Shown here piece after piece: positions 9,329-17,581 of a stretch of DNA of 64,000 nt. Under the pieces are notes generated by a model. The model did no database searches. It had not been told where the DNA came from and saw nothing but the letters and a program-made list of their open reading frames with translations. Both the position numbers and the translations under genes were made by a program. The stretch is from NCBI GenBank assembly GCA_913019905.1, contig CAJVZD010000020.1, positions 28,284 through 92,283 on the forward strand, in the 5' to 3' direction. This DNA comes from an uncultured Cellvibrionales bacterium. GTDB lineage: Bacteria > Pseudomonadota > Gammaproteobacteria > Pseudomonadales > Dasaniaceae. Position 1 is the stretch's first letter. The number at the start of each line of letters is the position of its first letter.

Positions 9329-10561
9329 ATGACAGCAAAGAAAATTTACATTTTAGGTGGTGACCAGACCGACTTCTCACGAAATTGGGGCAGAGAGAAT
9401 TTATCGATTTTTGACCTGTTTTCAAGCACCGTGCAAAAGGGCCTACAGTCTTGTGAACTCGACCCGGAAGAAATTGCCGTTGGCCACGTTGGCAATTTCG
9501 TGGGTGACTTATTCACCGGGCAGGCAATGCTCGGCGGATTTTTTGGTCACATTGATCCAGCGCTGACCTACCTGCCCGCTAGCAGGCACGAAGCGGCATG
9601 CGCGTCAGGCTCAATGGCAATAATGGCTGCCATGGCTGATCTGGAATCTGGCCGGTACGACTTAGCCTGTGTTATCGGCTTAGAAATGATGCGTAATGTT
9701 AGCGGTAAACAAGCGGGTGAATATTTGCGGCCTGCGGCCTGGGCGGATAAAGAGTGGCAGGACACGCCGTTCGTATGGCCTTGCGCATTCGACCAGTTGA
9801 TCGATATTTATCAACAAAAGCACGGGGTCGACATGGCCCACTTAAGAGCTATTTCAGAAAAAAACTTGTCACAAGCTAAGTTAAATCCAAATGCTCAGGG
9901 ACGCAATTGGGAATTCAACGATAAAAGTTTCAGCAACGACAATGATGCGAACCCACAAGTTAGTGGACAAATCCGTCGTCAAGATTGCGGTCAAATCACC
10001 GATGGAGCCGCCGTGGTCTTTTTAGCCACTGAAGAACGCGCAAAGCAATACGCAAATGATCGCGACATTAATTTTAGCGAAATTCCATATATTAAAGGTT
10101 GGGGCCACATTAATGCCCCGATGCTCATGCAGGAAAAAATTAAACTGTCTGAACACAGCAATGATGTTTTCCCCCACGTGCGCGAATTATTTAAGCAAAC
10201 ACTAAACCGCGCCGGAATGGATAATTTCGATGCTATCAGCGGCTTAGAGGTCCACGATTGTTTTAACATCACCGAATATATGATTCTCGACCACACAGGA
10301 TTGTATGATCCGGGTAAAGCATGGCAGGGAATTGAAGCTGGGGATACTGTCTCGGGCGGGCGTCTGCCGATTAACATGAGCGGCGGTCTCATCGGACAGG
10401 GCCACCCCGTCGGAGCAACGGGTGTTCGCATGTTATTGGATGCTTTTAAACAAGTAACCAACAAAGCGGGCGATTACCAAATAGATAACGCGCAAAACAT
10501 GATGACGTTTAATTTGGGAGGAAGTACCACCACCTGCGCCAGTTTCATCGTGGGTAGCTAA
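9329..10561 (+). CDS. Thiolase family protein (SCP2/acetyl-CoA acetyltransferase-like)
   Basis: 410-aa thiolase-fold enzyme. Visible catalytic elements: nucleophilic Cys in HEAACASGSMA near residue 90, the GLEVHDCFNITEY motif typical of SCP2-type thiolases, the His in GQGHPVGATG, and a C-terminal Cys in STTTCASF. These support a catalytically competent enzyme that thiolytically cleaves or condenses 3-oxoacyl-CoA. It begins 13 bp after the carotenoid oxygenase stop and is probably co-transcribed, suggesting it processes the acid product of the cleaved substrate. That link is inferred from gene order. Confidence 0.9.
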   Translation: MTAKKIYILGGDQTDFSRNWGRENLSIFDLFSSTVQKGLQSCELDPEEIAVGHVGNFVGDLFTGQAMLGGFFGHIDPALTYLPASRHEAACASGSMAIMAAMADLESGRYDLACVIGLEMMRNVSGKQAGEYLRPAAWADKEWQDTPFVWPCAFDQLIDIYQQKHGVDMAHLRAISEKNLSQAKLNPNAQGRNWEFNDKSFSNDNDANPQVSGQIRRQDCGQITDGAAVVFLATEERAKQYANDRDINFSEIPYIKGWGHINAPMLMQEKIKLSEHSNDVFPHVRELFKQTLNRAGMDNFDAISGLEVHDCFNITEYMILDHTGLYDPGKAWQGIEAGDTVSGGRLPINMSGGLIGQGHPVGATGVRMLLDAFKQVTNKAGDYQIDNAQNMMTFNLGGSTTTCASFIVGS

Positions 10562-10946
10562 TTTTTCGATCTACTGTGAAGCGTTGCGGCTTATCGTGAA
10601 TGACTGCAACGCACTGTGAATTATCGCCACCGTCAGAACGCCAGCATCTAATAAGGGCATTCCACTAAAGTGATATGATGGTGGGCTATCTTTCTAAACA
10701 GAAGCTCCGCCTCAATCTGACGGTGCAACCCTTTCTATACTCAGCTTGCGTCGAGAAAACCGAAAGGCGCGCAATTTTACCCTGAAAACCATTCTAAGCT
10801 TTACATTCAATACCCTGCGGCCGCAATATTGCAGCCGGCACCCAGTCACCATTCCTACAATGGGATGGATTCATAATGCTCAAAACGCCCGAGTCGGCCC
10901 AGCAGATATTGGCGTAAAACCAGTGACCCAACACCGGATATAAGAA
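10562..10946. other. Intergenic region without a supported gene
   Basis: Contains a GCGTTGC/GCAACGC stem shortly after the thiolase stop, without a T-run, and a 65-codon frame (10746-10943) whose translation resembles nothing I recognise. No supported gene. Confidence 0.5.
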
Positions 10947-12002
10947 ATGATTTTCAGACAGCTTTTTGATAGTAAATCATCCACATATACTTACTTACTA
11001 GCAGACGAACTGAGCGCCGAAGCGGTATTGATTGATCCTGTACTAGAACAAGTTAGCCGGGACCTGGCCTTAGTTAAAGAACTAGGTTTAACGCTCAAAA
11101 CAACCTTAGACACTCACTGTCATGCGGACCATGTCACCGGCGCATGGCTGATCAAACAAAAAACCAGCAGCAAAATTGCCTGTGCCGGTATTACAAATGC
11201 CACCAATGTCGATTTGGAGTTATCGCACGGGGATATTATAACGGTTGGAAAATACCAAATTGAAGTACTCGCTACACCGGGCCACACAGAAGGATGTTTA
11301 AGCTATGTCTGTCATTCTGAGAAAATGGTGTTCAGCGGCGATACGCTACTAATTAGAGGCTGTGGCCGCTGCGACTTTCAAGGAGGTGATGCCAGTAAAC
11401 TTTTTGATTCGATCAATCAACACATCTTTTCTTTGCCCGATCATTACGCCTTATATCCGGGACACGACTACGCTGGCCGCTGTTCAAGCTCCATCGCTGA
11501 AGAAAAACAGTACAATACTCGACTCGGCGGTCAAGCGAGTAAAAGCGATTTCGTTGGTTTTATGAACAATATGACGCTGCAACACCCTAAACATATTGAA
11601 GTAGCTGTGCCAGCCAATCTCAAATGCGGCGAAATACCCAACGTACCCACTGCGCCAGACTGGGCGCCGGTAGAAATAACCTATGCGGGAATTTATGAAG
11701 TCACTCCTATTTGGGTGAGCCACCATATCGAACAACTTACGGTAATAGATGTACGCGATACCAATGAAACCGACGAAGGAAAAATTGCCCATTCCCTGTT
11801 GATTCCTCTGAGCGAATTAACGGGAGAAGTAGACCAAATCCCCAATGATAAACCGATTGTGACCTTCTGCCGCTCCGGGCGCCGTTCGGCCTTAGCCGTC
11901 AGTATTTTAAACGCCGCTGGATTTATTAAAGTCGCCAATATCAACGGAGGACTGTTGAATTGGAAGGAACAAGGTCTGCCGTTAGAAAATTTGTCACAAT
12001 AA
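10947..12002 (+). CDS. Persulfide dioxygenase-like metallo-beta-lactamase fold protein fused to rhodanese
   Basis: 351 aa in two domains. Residues 1-about 235 are an ETHE1-type metallo-beta-lactamase fold: THCHADHVTGA, PGHTEGCLSY, GDTLLIRGCGRCDFQGG and YPGHDY supply the metal ligands and the ETHE1-typical RGCGRxDFQ loop. Residues about 255-350 are a rhodanese domain whose active loop FCRSGRRS carries the persulfide-accepting Cys. Such fusions oxidise glutathione persulfide to sulfite and move sulfane sulfur in sulfide detoxification. The gene stands alone with no adjacent sqr or regulator. Confidence 0.92.
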   Translation: MIFRQLFDSKSSTYTYLLADELSAEAVLIDPVLEQVSRDLALVKELGLTLKTTLDTHCHADHVTGAWLIKQKTSSKIACAGITNATNVDLELSHGDIITVGKYQIEVLATPGHTEGCLSYVCHSEKMVFSGDTLLIRGCGRCDFQGGDASKLFDSINQHIFSLPDHYALYPGHDYAGRCSSSIAEEKQYNTRLGGQASKSDFVGFMNNMTLQHPKHIEVAVPANLKCGEIPNVPTAPDWAPVEITYAGIYEVTPIWVSHHIEQLTVIDVRDTNETDEGKIAHSLLIPLSELTGEVDQIPNDKPIVTFCRSGRRSALAVSILNAAGFIKVANINGGLLNWKEQGLPLENLSQ

Positions 12003-12521
12003 GATTTTGCAGTACTCCACCTCGAGTTATTACTAAATCAGCTCGCAAGCAATCTTCACGGTCACGGTGTTTTCATTCTCGCCTCATTCCAAAAGAGACG
12101 ACGGGCTGACTTTACAAGCCATTGTTCAGAGTCAACTTCATCGAATAACTCGTACATAATACACTTACTTAAGGCACGACAAATCTGCGCCGAACGTTTC
12201 ATCTAAAGTAAACTAAATATCACGTTACGCCTATCAACTACCAACTACCAATTATCAACTACCCATTATCGTTCCACCGAATAGATACGTGTAGTAATGA
12301 GGTAGTAAAAAGGACAGCTTTCAATTCGTTTGATACGAATGGGTTCGTCGTTGCTTCCCCCTATGGCATCAATCGATTACCATAAGCCTTGATATACTCC
12401 CGTTTCCCTAACATCGAACCGATATACGCATGTTTACCCCCTAGACCCTCATAGACTTATTGTGAAAAAACCGACCGTAAACAGATTAGAGTTTTCACCT
12501 ACACCCCTGTATTCCAGGCGA
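12003..12521. other. Intergenic region with short AT-rich tandem repeats
   Basis: No supported gene. Around 12235-12270 there is an imperfect repeat of ATCAACTACC/CCAACTACC units. A segment at 12061-12111 resembles part of the intergenic region near 20600-20640 (tctcgcc..ttccaaaa..gac), possibly a degenerate dispersed repeat. Confidence 0.35.
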
Positions 12522-13259
12522 ATGAGATTGCGGCACGACAGTTTTTGGCCCCTGGTGCTGTCGATTTTCTTTTATTGTTGTCCGCCGAGCCTACTGGCCG
12601 AGCCTTTGAAATTTTCCGTTGTTAGTGTGGACAAGGACTCTAGTGGCTTTTACATCGCTCAATCGCTCGCTGACGAAATCGGCAAACGCATCAACCGGGA
12701 AATCCAGTTAATTGCACTGCCCCCCTTACGCGCAAAAGAATATCTGAGAAGCGGGGAAATCGATGCTGACTTTGCGCGCGCTGATGGGTTCGGCACCGAC
12801 ATTCCGGGATTGATACAAGTATCTGAGCCTATAGCGAAATTTCCGTATTACGCATACACAATAAGAAAAGACATTCTCGTTGACGATTGGCAAAGCCTCC
12901 TCACTTATAAAGTGGCCTACATAATGGGTGCGACCGTACCCTCTGCCAAACTGGGGTCTCGCCACGCTCAAGTTAATCCCATTAACACGGCTGTCGCAGC
13001 CCTCAACTTTTTAGTAGCCGGACGTGTCGATATATTCGTCAGTATCCCAATTGTTGTTGATTCACTATTAAACAGGAAAGAATTTAAAAACAAAGGTATT
13101 ACTGCACTCAAAACGCCTATCGAGGTTGTTTACGAATATATTTATGTAAACCCAAAACAAGCCGTACTTGCCGAAGAAATCGACGCCGCACTAAAGGAAA
13201 TGAAAAAAGACAAGACCTATGATTTTTTGATGAACCGACCGCACCCAATCCAAGAGTAA
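12522..13259 (+). CDS. Periplasmic solute-binding-like protein (SBP_bac_3-type), paralogue 1
   Basis: Secreted protein of about 245 aa resembling family-3 amino-acid-binding proteins, but with no transporter genes nearby. The ATG at 12522 directly precedes a signal peptide (LVLSIFFYCCPPSLLA, cut before EPLKF); the track's GTG at 12462 adds 20 residues and is less likely. Body motifs shared with the proteins at 38339 and 51113: GEIDADFARADGF, VSEPIAKFPYYAYT, YKVAYIMG, VAGRVDIFVSIP and a C-terminal LKEMKKDKTYD. The conservation of DxxSGxxxIAxxLAxEI marks them as one paralogous family. The ligand is unknown; such orphan proteins may serve as sensors or scavengers. Confidence 0.8.
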   Translation: MRLRHDSFWPLVLSIFFYCCPPSLLAEPLKFSVVSVDKDSSGFYIAQSLADEIGKRINREIQLIALPPLRAKEYLRSGEIDADFARADGFGTDIPGLIQVSEPIAKFPYYAYTIRKDILVDDWQSLLTYKVAYIMGATVPSAKLGSRHAQVNPINTAVAALNFLVAGRVDIFVSIPIVVDSLLNRKEFKNKGITALKTPIEVVYEYIYVNPKQAVLAEEIDAALKEMKKDKTYDFLMNRPHPIQE

Positions 13260-13389
13260 TTTTTTGCTTTACACTTCATCACGATTATCCGACCATCTCT
13301 TCAACATTTAGAGCTTATGTTTTAACCAGCATATAGCCCCAAAATACGATAACGGTTACCGCAAAATTCATTACAGAAGGAAACTGATA

Positions 13390-13647
13390 ATGTGCAGAAA
13401 TATTAAGACCTTATTCAATTTCGATCCACCTGCCTCCAACGAAGAAATCCGGGCCTCCGCACGACAATTTGTCAGTAAATTAAGCGGCACAGCACGTCCA
13501 TCCAAGGCAAACGAAACTGCCTTTGACTTAGCTGTCGTTGAAATTGAAGAAGCAACGCGAAAACTTATTGATTCTCTCGTCACCTCGGCTCAGCCTAGAA
13601 ATCGGGAACTCGAAGCTGATAAAAGAAAACGGAGAACGGCGCAGTAA
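13390..13647 (+). CDS. DUF2277 family protein
   Basis: 85 aa starting MCRNIKTLFNFDPPAS and containing FVSKLSGTARPSKANE and LLDSLVT-like text (LIDSLVTSAQPRNRE). This matches the DUF2277 family, short proteins of unknown function with an invariant MCRNIKxLxNFxPPA start. It has a good RBS (acagaaggaaactgATAATG region). No operon partner is evident. The family assignment is from memory of the signature; function is unknown. Confidence 0.88.
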   Translation: MCRNIKTLFNFDPPASNEEIRASARQFVSKLSGTARPSKANETAFDLAVVEIEEATRKLIDSLVTSAQPRNRELEADKRKRRTAQ

Positions 13648-13791
13648 TACAGTCCGATCTAAACTACGGGTTTAATTGATGTCAGAAAATGAAAAAGTGA
13701 CGCTACCAGCAGACAAATACCACACAATAGACTTAGCACCGATACAACCCTAATAACGACTGTGTGCTAGTAGGCACTGATAGAGCACAAT

Positions 13792-14244
13792 ATGGACATA
13801 CAACTAGCAACCGTAAATGATGCCAAAGAAATCGCCAACATGTCGCGAGACTATATTGAAGAAGGCCTTGACTGGTCCTGGACCGAAGCAAAAGTTGCTT
13901 ACGCGGTAAGAGAACCAGAAACAATTGTAGCCGTCGCGAAAACAGGCGATTTACTCACCGGCTTTTCAATTATGTTCTTTAAAGAGAGTACCGCACATTT
14001 AAGTTTGCTAGCGGTGAAACCCATATACCGTAGATTGGGTATTGGAAGAGAGCTGGTTAGCTGGCTGGAAGAATCAGCAAAAACAGCCGGAACCTTCTAC
14101 ATTTCATTAGAAGTTCGCAAAAATAATACTGTCGCACAAAATTTCTATCAGAATTTAGGTTACATCCCAAATAATATTGTGGAAGGATATTACCAACAAA
14201 AAGAAGCCGCGATAAAAATGGTTAAAGATCTAAGCGTCGCATAA
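13792..14244 (+). CDS. GNAT family N-acetyltransferase
   Basis: 150 aa. The acetyl-CoA pyrophosphate loop appears as YRRLGIGRELVSWLEE (R/QxxGxG/A), preceded by the beta-4 strand LLAVKPIYR and followed by SLEVRKNNTVAQNFYQNLGY, the usual motif B. It resembles RimI-like enzymes, but the substrate cannot be assigned. It is a single gene preceded by a short spacer containing only a 24-codon frame that I do not call. Confidence 0.88.
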   Translation: MDIQLATVNDAKEIANMSRDYIEEGLDWSWTEAKVAYAVREPETIVAVAKTGDLLTGFSIMFFKESTAHLSLLAVKPIYRRLGIGRELVSWLEESAKTAGTFYISLEVRKNNTVAQNFYQNLGYIPNNIVEGYYQQKEAAIKMVKDLSVA

Positions 14245-14392
14245 AACGATTCAATTCAGATTCACTATCAGATCATTCATTTCCCATAAGGAAAACTTGG
14301 GGAATAGGGTCCGATAGAAAGCCTAAATTCGGCAATTTAGGCTACAGGCTATTGTCTGCGCAAGTCGTAGAAAAAATTCTCAACCACTGACT

Positions 14393-14581
14393 GTCGACGA
14401 CAAAGATGTGTCCACGTGGGCATCGCTCTCAGTTTTCAACCTCGAAGCAGAACATCGTTTAGGCAACAGTATCAGTCTGGAGGCCAGAATAAGAATATTC
14501 TCTCATATTAACCAATACGACGGCCTTTATAGTATTAGAAATGACGACTACGGGCAGCTTCGGTTAAGTTGGTTTGTCTAG
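14393..14581 (+). pseudogene. Remnant of an outer-membrane beta-barrel protein C-terminus
   Basis: A 62-codon reading frame without a start translates to alternating-hydrophobicity strands (VFNLEAEHRLGNSISLEARI, then YGQLRLSWFV*). It ends in aromatic-rich YGQLRLSWF, as outer-membrane barrel C-termini do. Nothing upstream in frame continues the protein beyond a stop near 14324. It reads as the last strands of a decayed porin-like or transport barrel. The exact family is not recognised. Confidence 0.45.
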
Positions 14582-14654
14582 GTTTCAAAGTAGTAAACGG
14601 AGAATATTTAACGCCTTCGGTGTTAAGGCATGTCTCATATTAGATTTGTTCGTT

Positions 14655-15374
14655 TTATTCTCTATTGTGGGATGCTAAAAACTCTCTAAACTTTCGGTCT
14701 CTTATCTCTTTATGCTCTCCAGAGACCCACATTTCTCTTAAAACCTGATCAATTTTCGGCACTAAGCTGGCGTTCTTTTTGTGCAAGTAATGATAGAGTT
14801 TTATCGGCTCAAATGGTGGAGGAGACAGCAAATGGACGGACTCCATATTGTGCCTAATGATACCCGACATTCCGTTGACTTTGGCCGCAATCACGACATC
14901 TAGGCGCCCGGAATCGACAAGTTTCATCAGGACGTCGAAGTCGTCTACTACTCGCACTTTATTGGCTCCCTCGGCACATTGCTCCTGGTAGATAATCCCT
15001 CTTATTATTCCGATCGAATAATTTTCTAAAGCCTGACAATCATCCAAGGTGATATTTTTGTCGTTTGAGAAGAAATGTGGTTCGACGTAATTAACAGGGG
15101 TGGCAACTCGGATTAAATTAGGATAGTCCTGTTCCAGGCCAATAACTCTTTGGATTTCGCCATCGATGTTACCAAGATTTGCTTCGTATAATGATCGTCT
15201 TCCCGGATATTCTACCGTCGATATTTGCAGATCAACTCGTCGATACGCAATCGTCAGAATTTCGGCTCCAATTACATCCATCGTGTTGGCAAACGTTGGG
15301 AAAACAAGCGGTTCCCGTGAATGAACACAGGCGGCAAAAAAAATACCGATGCAGAACGATGTTAGTCTTATCAT
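14655..15374 (-). CDS. Periplasmic solute-binding-like protein, divergent paralogue 2
   Basis: 239 aa with an N-terminal signal (MIRLTSFCIGIFFAACVHS); FAAC could also be a weak lipobox. The body follows the same plan as the other orphan SBP_bac_3-like proteins: an early NIDGEIQRVIG segment, IRVATPVNYVEPHFFS, YSIGIIRG, VDSGRLDVVIAA and a C-terminal LREMWVSGEHKEI. It is clearly more divergent than the 12522/38339/51113 trio. No ABC permease or ATPase is adjacent. The gene is monocistronic and faces away from the CheX operon. Confidence 0.8.
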   Translation of the reverse strand: MIRLTSFCIGIFFAACVHSREPLVFPTFANTMDVIGAEILTIAYRRVDLQISTVEYPGRRSLYEANLGNIDGEIQRVIGLEQDYPNLIRVATPVNYVEPHFFSNDKNITLDDCQALENYSIGIIRGIIYQEQCAEGANKVRVVDDFDVLMKLVDSGRLDVVIAAKVNGMSGIIRHNMESVHLLSPPPFEPIKLYHYLHKKNASLVPKIDQVLREMWVSGEHKEIRDRKFREFLASHNRE

Positions 15375-15571
15375 AGTTTTTAGCTTACGAAGAAACGTGC
15401 ATTAATGCGTATGTTCAATACTGAGAGGAAAAGTTACTTCAGAATCTTGGGAGCATAGTACAAGTATTTGGACCAGAAGAAAACCGAGGTTATAACAGCG
15501 AATAGCTGGCGGAGGGTGGAGTTATCATCAGCCGAAGGGAAAGCAGAGAAATTGAGTTTCGGGATACTTAA

Positions 15572-15648
15572 AGCCTGGCTTCTGAAGGCACAACAATAGA
15601 GATTCTGCTACCTTTAACAGATAGCGCGAACGCGGAGAATGCGACATG
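15572..15648 (+). pseudogene. C-terminal stub of a decayed CheA-like histidine kinase
   Basis: In frame just before cheX, the sequence reads SLASEGTTIEILLPLTDS and ends in a TGA that overlaps the cheX ATG (ACATGA). The piece GTTIEILLP is identical to the C-terminal ATPase end of the intact kinase at 17582-20113 (GTTIEILLPITEH). A TAA interrupts the frame just upstream, and no kinase body precedes it. The translational-coupling overlap suggests an ancestral kinase-cheX-cheY-GGDEF operon whose kinase has been lost. Confidence 0.6.
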
Positions 15649-16176
15649 ACTCTTAATCACCACGAAATCGAACAACTGACTCAAGTTGTAACGCAGAGAA
15701 CCATCGATTTTTTGTCCGAAGAAGTTGCTATTCCCACGATAGGCCGAGGATTACATGCTGAAGATGTTCAACAGCTCAATTTGCGAGAGTTCAACGCCTT
15801 GGTCAGCGTAGGAGGTACGATCAACCTGCTGATAGTATTTAGTTTCGCAATGCCGCTAATGGACGAATTATTTGTAAAGTATACTTCTGACATTGATGTA
15901 CCTGCCGACAAACATGAAACTTACCGAGAGGCGACTGCTGCCGAAGTAATCAATATCATCGTCGGAAATTGTACAACCGCTATGCTCGGGGATGAATCCT
16001 TGATCACATTGTCTCCACCCGTGGTCTTTAAAGAGGCAAAAAGCATCTATCGCAGCAACGGCGCAAATTTTTACGCCATTACGCTGAACACAAAATACGG
16101 CTGCATGGATATCGATTTTATAGGACCGAAGGACTTATTCGATGATTATTTGAACTACCTGGAGAAAAAAGCATGA
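15646..16176 (+). CDS. CheX-like CheY-P phosphatase domain protein
   Basis: 176 aa of the CheC/CheX/FliY phosphatase superfamily. The hallmark ExxN site is visible in AAEVINIIVGN around residue 105, with Glu and Asn spaced as in CheX for CheY-P hydrolysis. The gene overlaps the following cheY-like gene by 4 bp (ATGA), so the pair is translationally coupled and the receiver is the likely substrate. It lies downstream of a kinase remnant. Involvement in chemotaxis proper is doubtful, as no CheW, MCP or flagellar genes are near. Confidence 0.85.
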   Translation: MTLNHHEIEQLTQVVTQRTIDFLSEEVAIPTIGRGLHAEDVQQLNLREFNALVSVGGTINLLIVFSFAMPLMDELFVKYTSDIDVPADKHETYREATAAEVINIIVGNCTTAMLGDESLITLSPPVVFKEAKSIYRSNGANFYAITLNTKYGCMDIDFIGPKDLFDDYLNYLEKKA

Positions 16177-16547
16177 AGGCGCTAAAGATTATGGTGGTCG
16201 ATGACTCAATAATCACCGTAGAAAAAATCTCGGCAATGCTGGAGAATATGGGCCACACCGTGGTAAGTACCGCGAAAACTGGCAGCGAAGCTTTGACCAA
16301 ATATCCCGAAGTGAAACCCGACTTGATGACTATGGATATTACGATGCCTGAACTTGACGGAATTGAGACCACCAAACAAATTATCTCGATTGACCCCAGT
16401 GCGTTGATCGTGATGGTCACATCTCAAGGTCAGGAACGTATGGTAATGGATTCTTTGGATGCCGGGGCCAAAGGATATGTCCTTAAACCCATCAAGCCAG
16501 ACAAGTTACAGTTGATTTTGGAGCAGATAGTGGACAAATACACATAG
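16173..16547 (+). CDS. CheY-like single-domain response regulator
   Basis: 124 aa receiver domain only. Acidic pocket residues are in MVVDDS, the phospho-acceptor Asp55 is in TMDITMPELDG, the switch Ser follows in MVTSQG, and the Lys is in VLKPIKP. There is no output domain, so it works through protein contacts, probably with CheX upstream and the GGDEF enzyme downstream. A short GGACATATA direct repeat sits in the 28-bp gap to the next gene. Confidence 0.93.
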   Translation: MKALKIMVVDDSIITVEKISAMLENMGHTVVSTAKTGSEALTKYPEVKPDLMTMDITMPELDGIETTKQIISIDPSALIVMVTSQGQERMVMDSLDAGAKGYVLKPIKPDKLQLILEQIVDKYT

Positions 16548-16575
16548 GACATATAGGACATATAGGCTCAGCGAA

Positions 16576-17481
16576 ATGGACAGAATTGAACCCGTTTTTG
16601 AAACACTATTTGATGTCATTCCCTTTGGTATCTACATCGTTGATGTCGAAACTTATGAGATTGTCTACATTAATCGTGTGATGCAGCAACGAGTCGGCGA
16701 ACCGAATGGTAGCAAATGTTGGCAAGCAATTTATCGACAGAATTCTCCATGCTTACACTGCCCCATTCAGGATATTCTTAGCCGAGAAAGCAATGCCTTA
16801 AATGAGTCCGTTGTGCTGGAGTTGTTTAGCGATGTTGATGATTGTTGGTATCAACTGCAGGAAAAGATCATTAGCTGGCCGGACGGCCGCAAGGTGAAAT
16901 ATTCTATTGCAGTCGATATTTCTGAACTCAAGGGAATGCAGAACGAGCTTTCAGAAGCGCACGCCGAATTGTCTTTGGCCCATAGAGAATTGGAACGTAC
17001 GGCGGTCACCGATGTTTTAACGAAAATCTATAATCGCGCCAAACTGGATCAGGTGTTAAGGGACGAGAACCAACGAAAGAATCGCTACAGCACACCTCTA
17101 TCGCTGATATTGCTGGATATCGATCGCTTTAAGTCTGTCAACGATACCCATGGTCATATGGTGGGTGACAGCGTACTGATGGAGACCGCCGACATCATGC
17201 GTAAGCATATACGCAACACGGATACACTGGGACGCTGGGGCGGCGAGGAATTTTTGATAATCTGCCCAAATACAGATCTTGAAAATGCGAAAATCGTTGC
17301 GGAAAAATTACGCAGCGCTTTGGACGATCATATTTTTGACGTGGTAGAGAGCTGTACGGGTAGCTTTGGCGTCGCCCTTTTTGGCGCTGAAGAAGACAGC
17401 GAAAGTGTATTGCGACGAGCAGACGAGGCATTGTATCGGGCGAAGGAACGCGGCCGAAATCGGGTTGAAGTAAGTTTTTGA
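16576..17481 (+). CDS. PAS-GGDEF diguanylate cyclase
   Basis: 301 aa, soluble. The N-terminal PAS-like sensor (residues about 1-125) contains several Cys (CWQAIYRQNSPCLHC) that could bind metal, haem or respond to redox. A short coiled linker leads to a GGDEF domain with the intact active site GRWGGEEF and an inhibitory-site RNTD five residues before it, so it should make c-di-GMP and be product-inhibited. It is third in the cheX-cheY-GGDEF operon. It converges with the CheA-like kinase on the other strand, its presumed partner. Confidence 0.92.
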   Translation: MDRIEPVFETLFDVIPFGIYIVDVETYEIVYINRVMQQRVGEPNGSKCWQAIYRQNSPCLHCPIQDILSRESNALNESVVLELFSDVDDCWYQLQEKIISWPDGRKVKYSIAVDISELKGMQNELSEAHAELSLAHRELERTAVTDVLTKIYNRAKLDQVLRDENQRKNRYSTPLSLILLDIDRFKSVNDTHGHMVGDSVLMETADIMRKHIRNTDTLGRWGGEEFLIICPNTDLENAKIVAEKLRSALDDHIFDVVESCTGSFGVALFGAEEDSESVLRRADEALYRAKERGRNRVEVSF

Positions 17482-17581
17482 TTTAGCACGGTAGCCCTCT
17501 TCCCCTCGTAAGCAATGCCATTGCTAATAGGCGCTTCCGGTTTTATCGGGCTTCGTGTTCGCAGCGCGTCAATTAAATCGA

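Noticed and set aside
10746-10943. 65-aa plus-strand ORF before the persulfide dioxygenase gene
   Set aside because: No RBS, no recognised family and composition unlike the neighbours.
13678-13752. 24-codon ORF between DUF2277 and the GNAT gene
   Set aside because: No RBS and too short to support.
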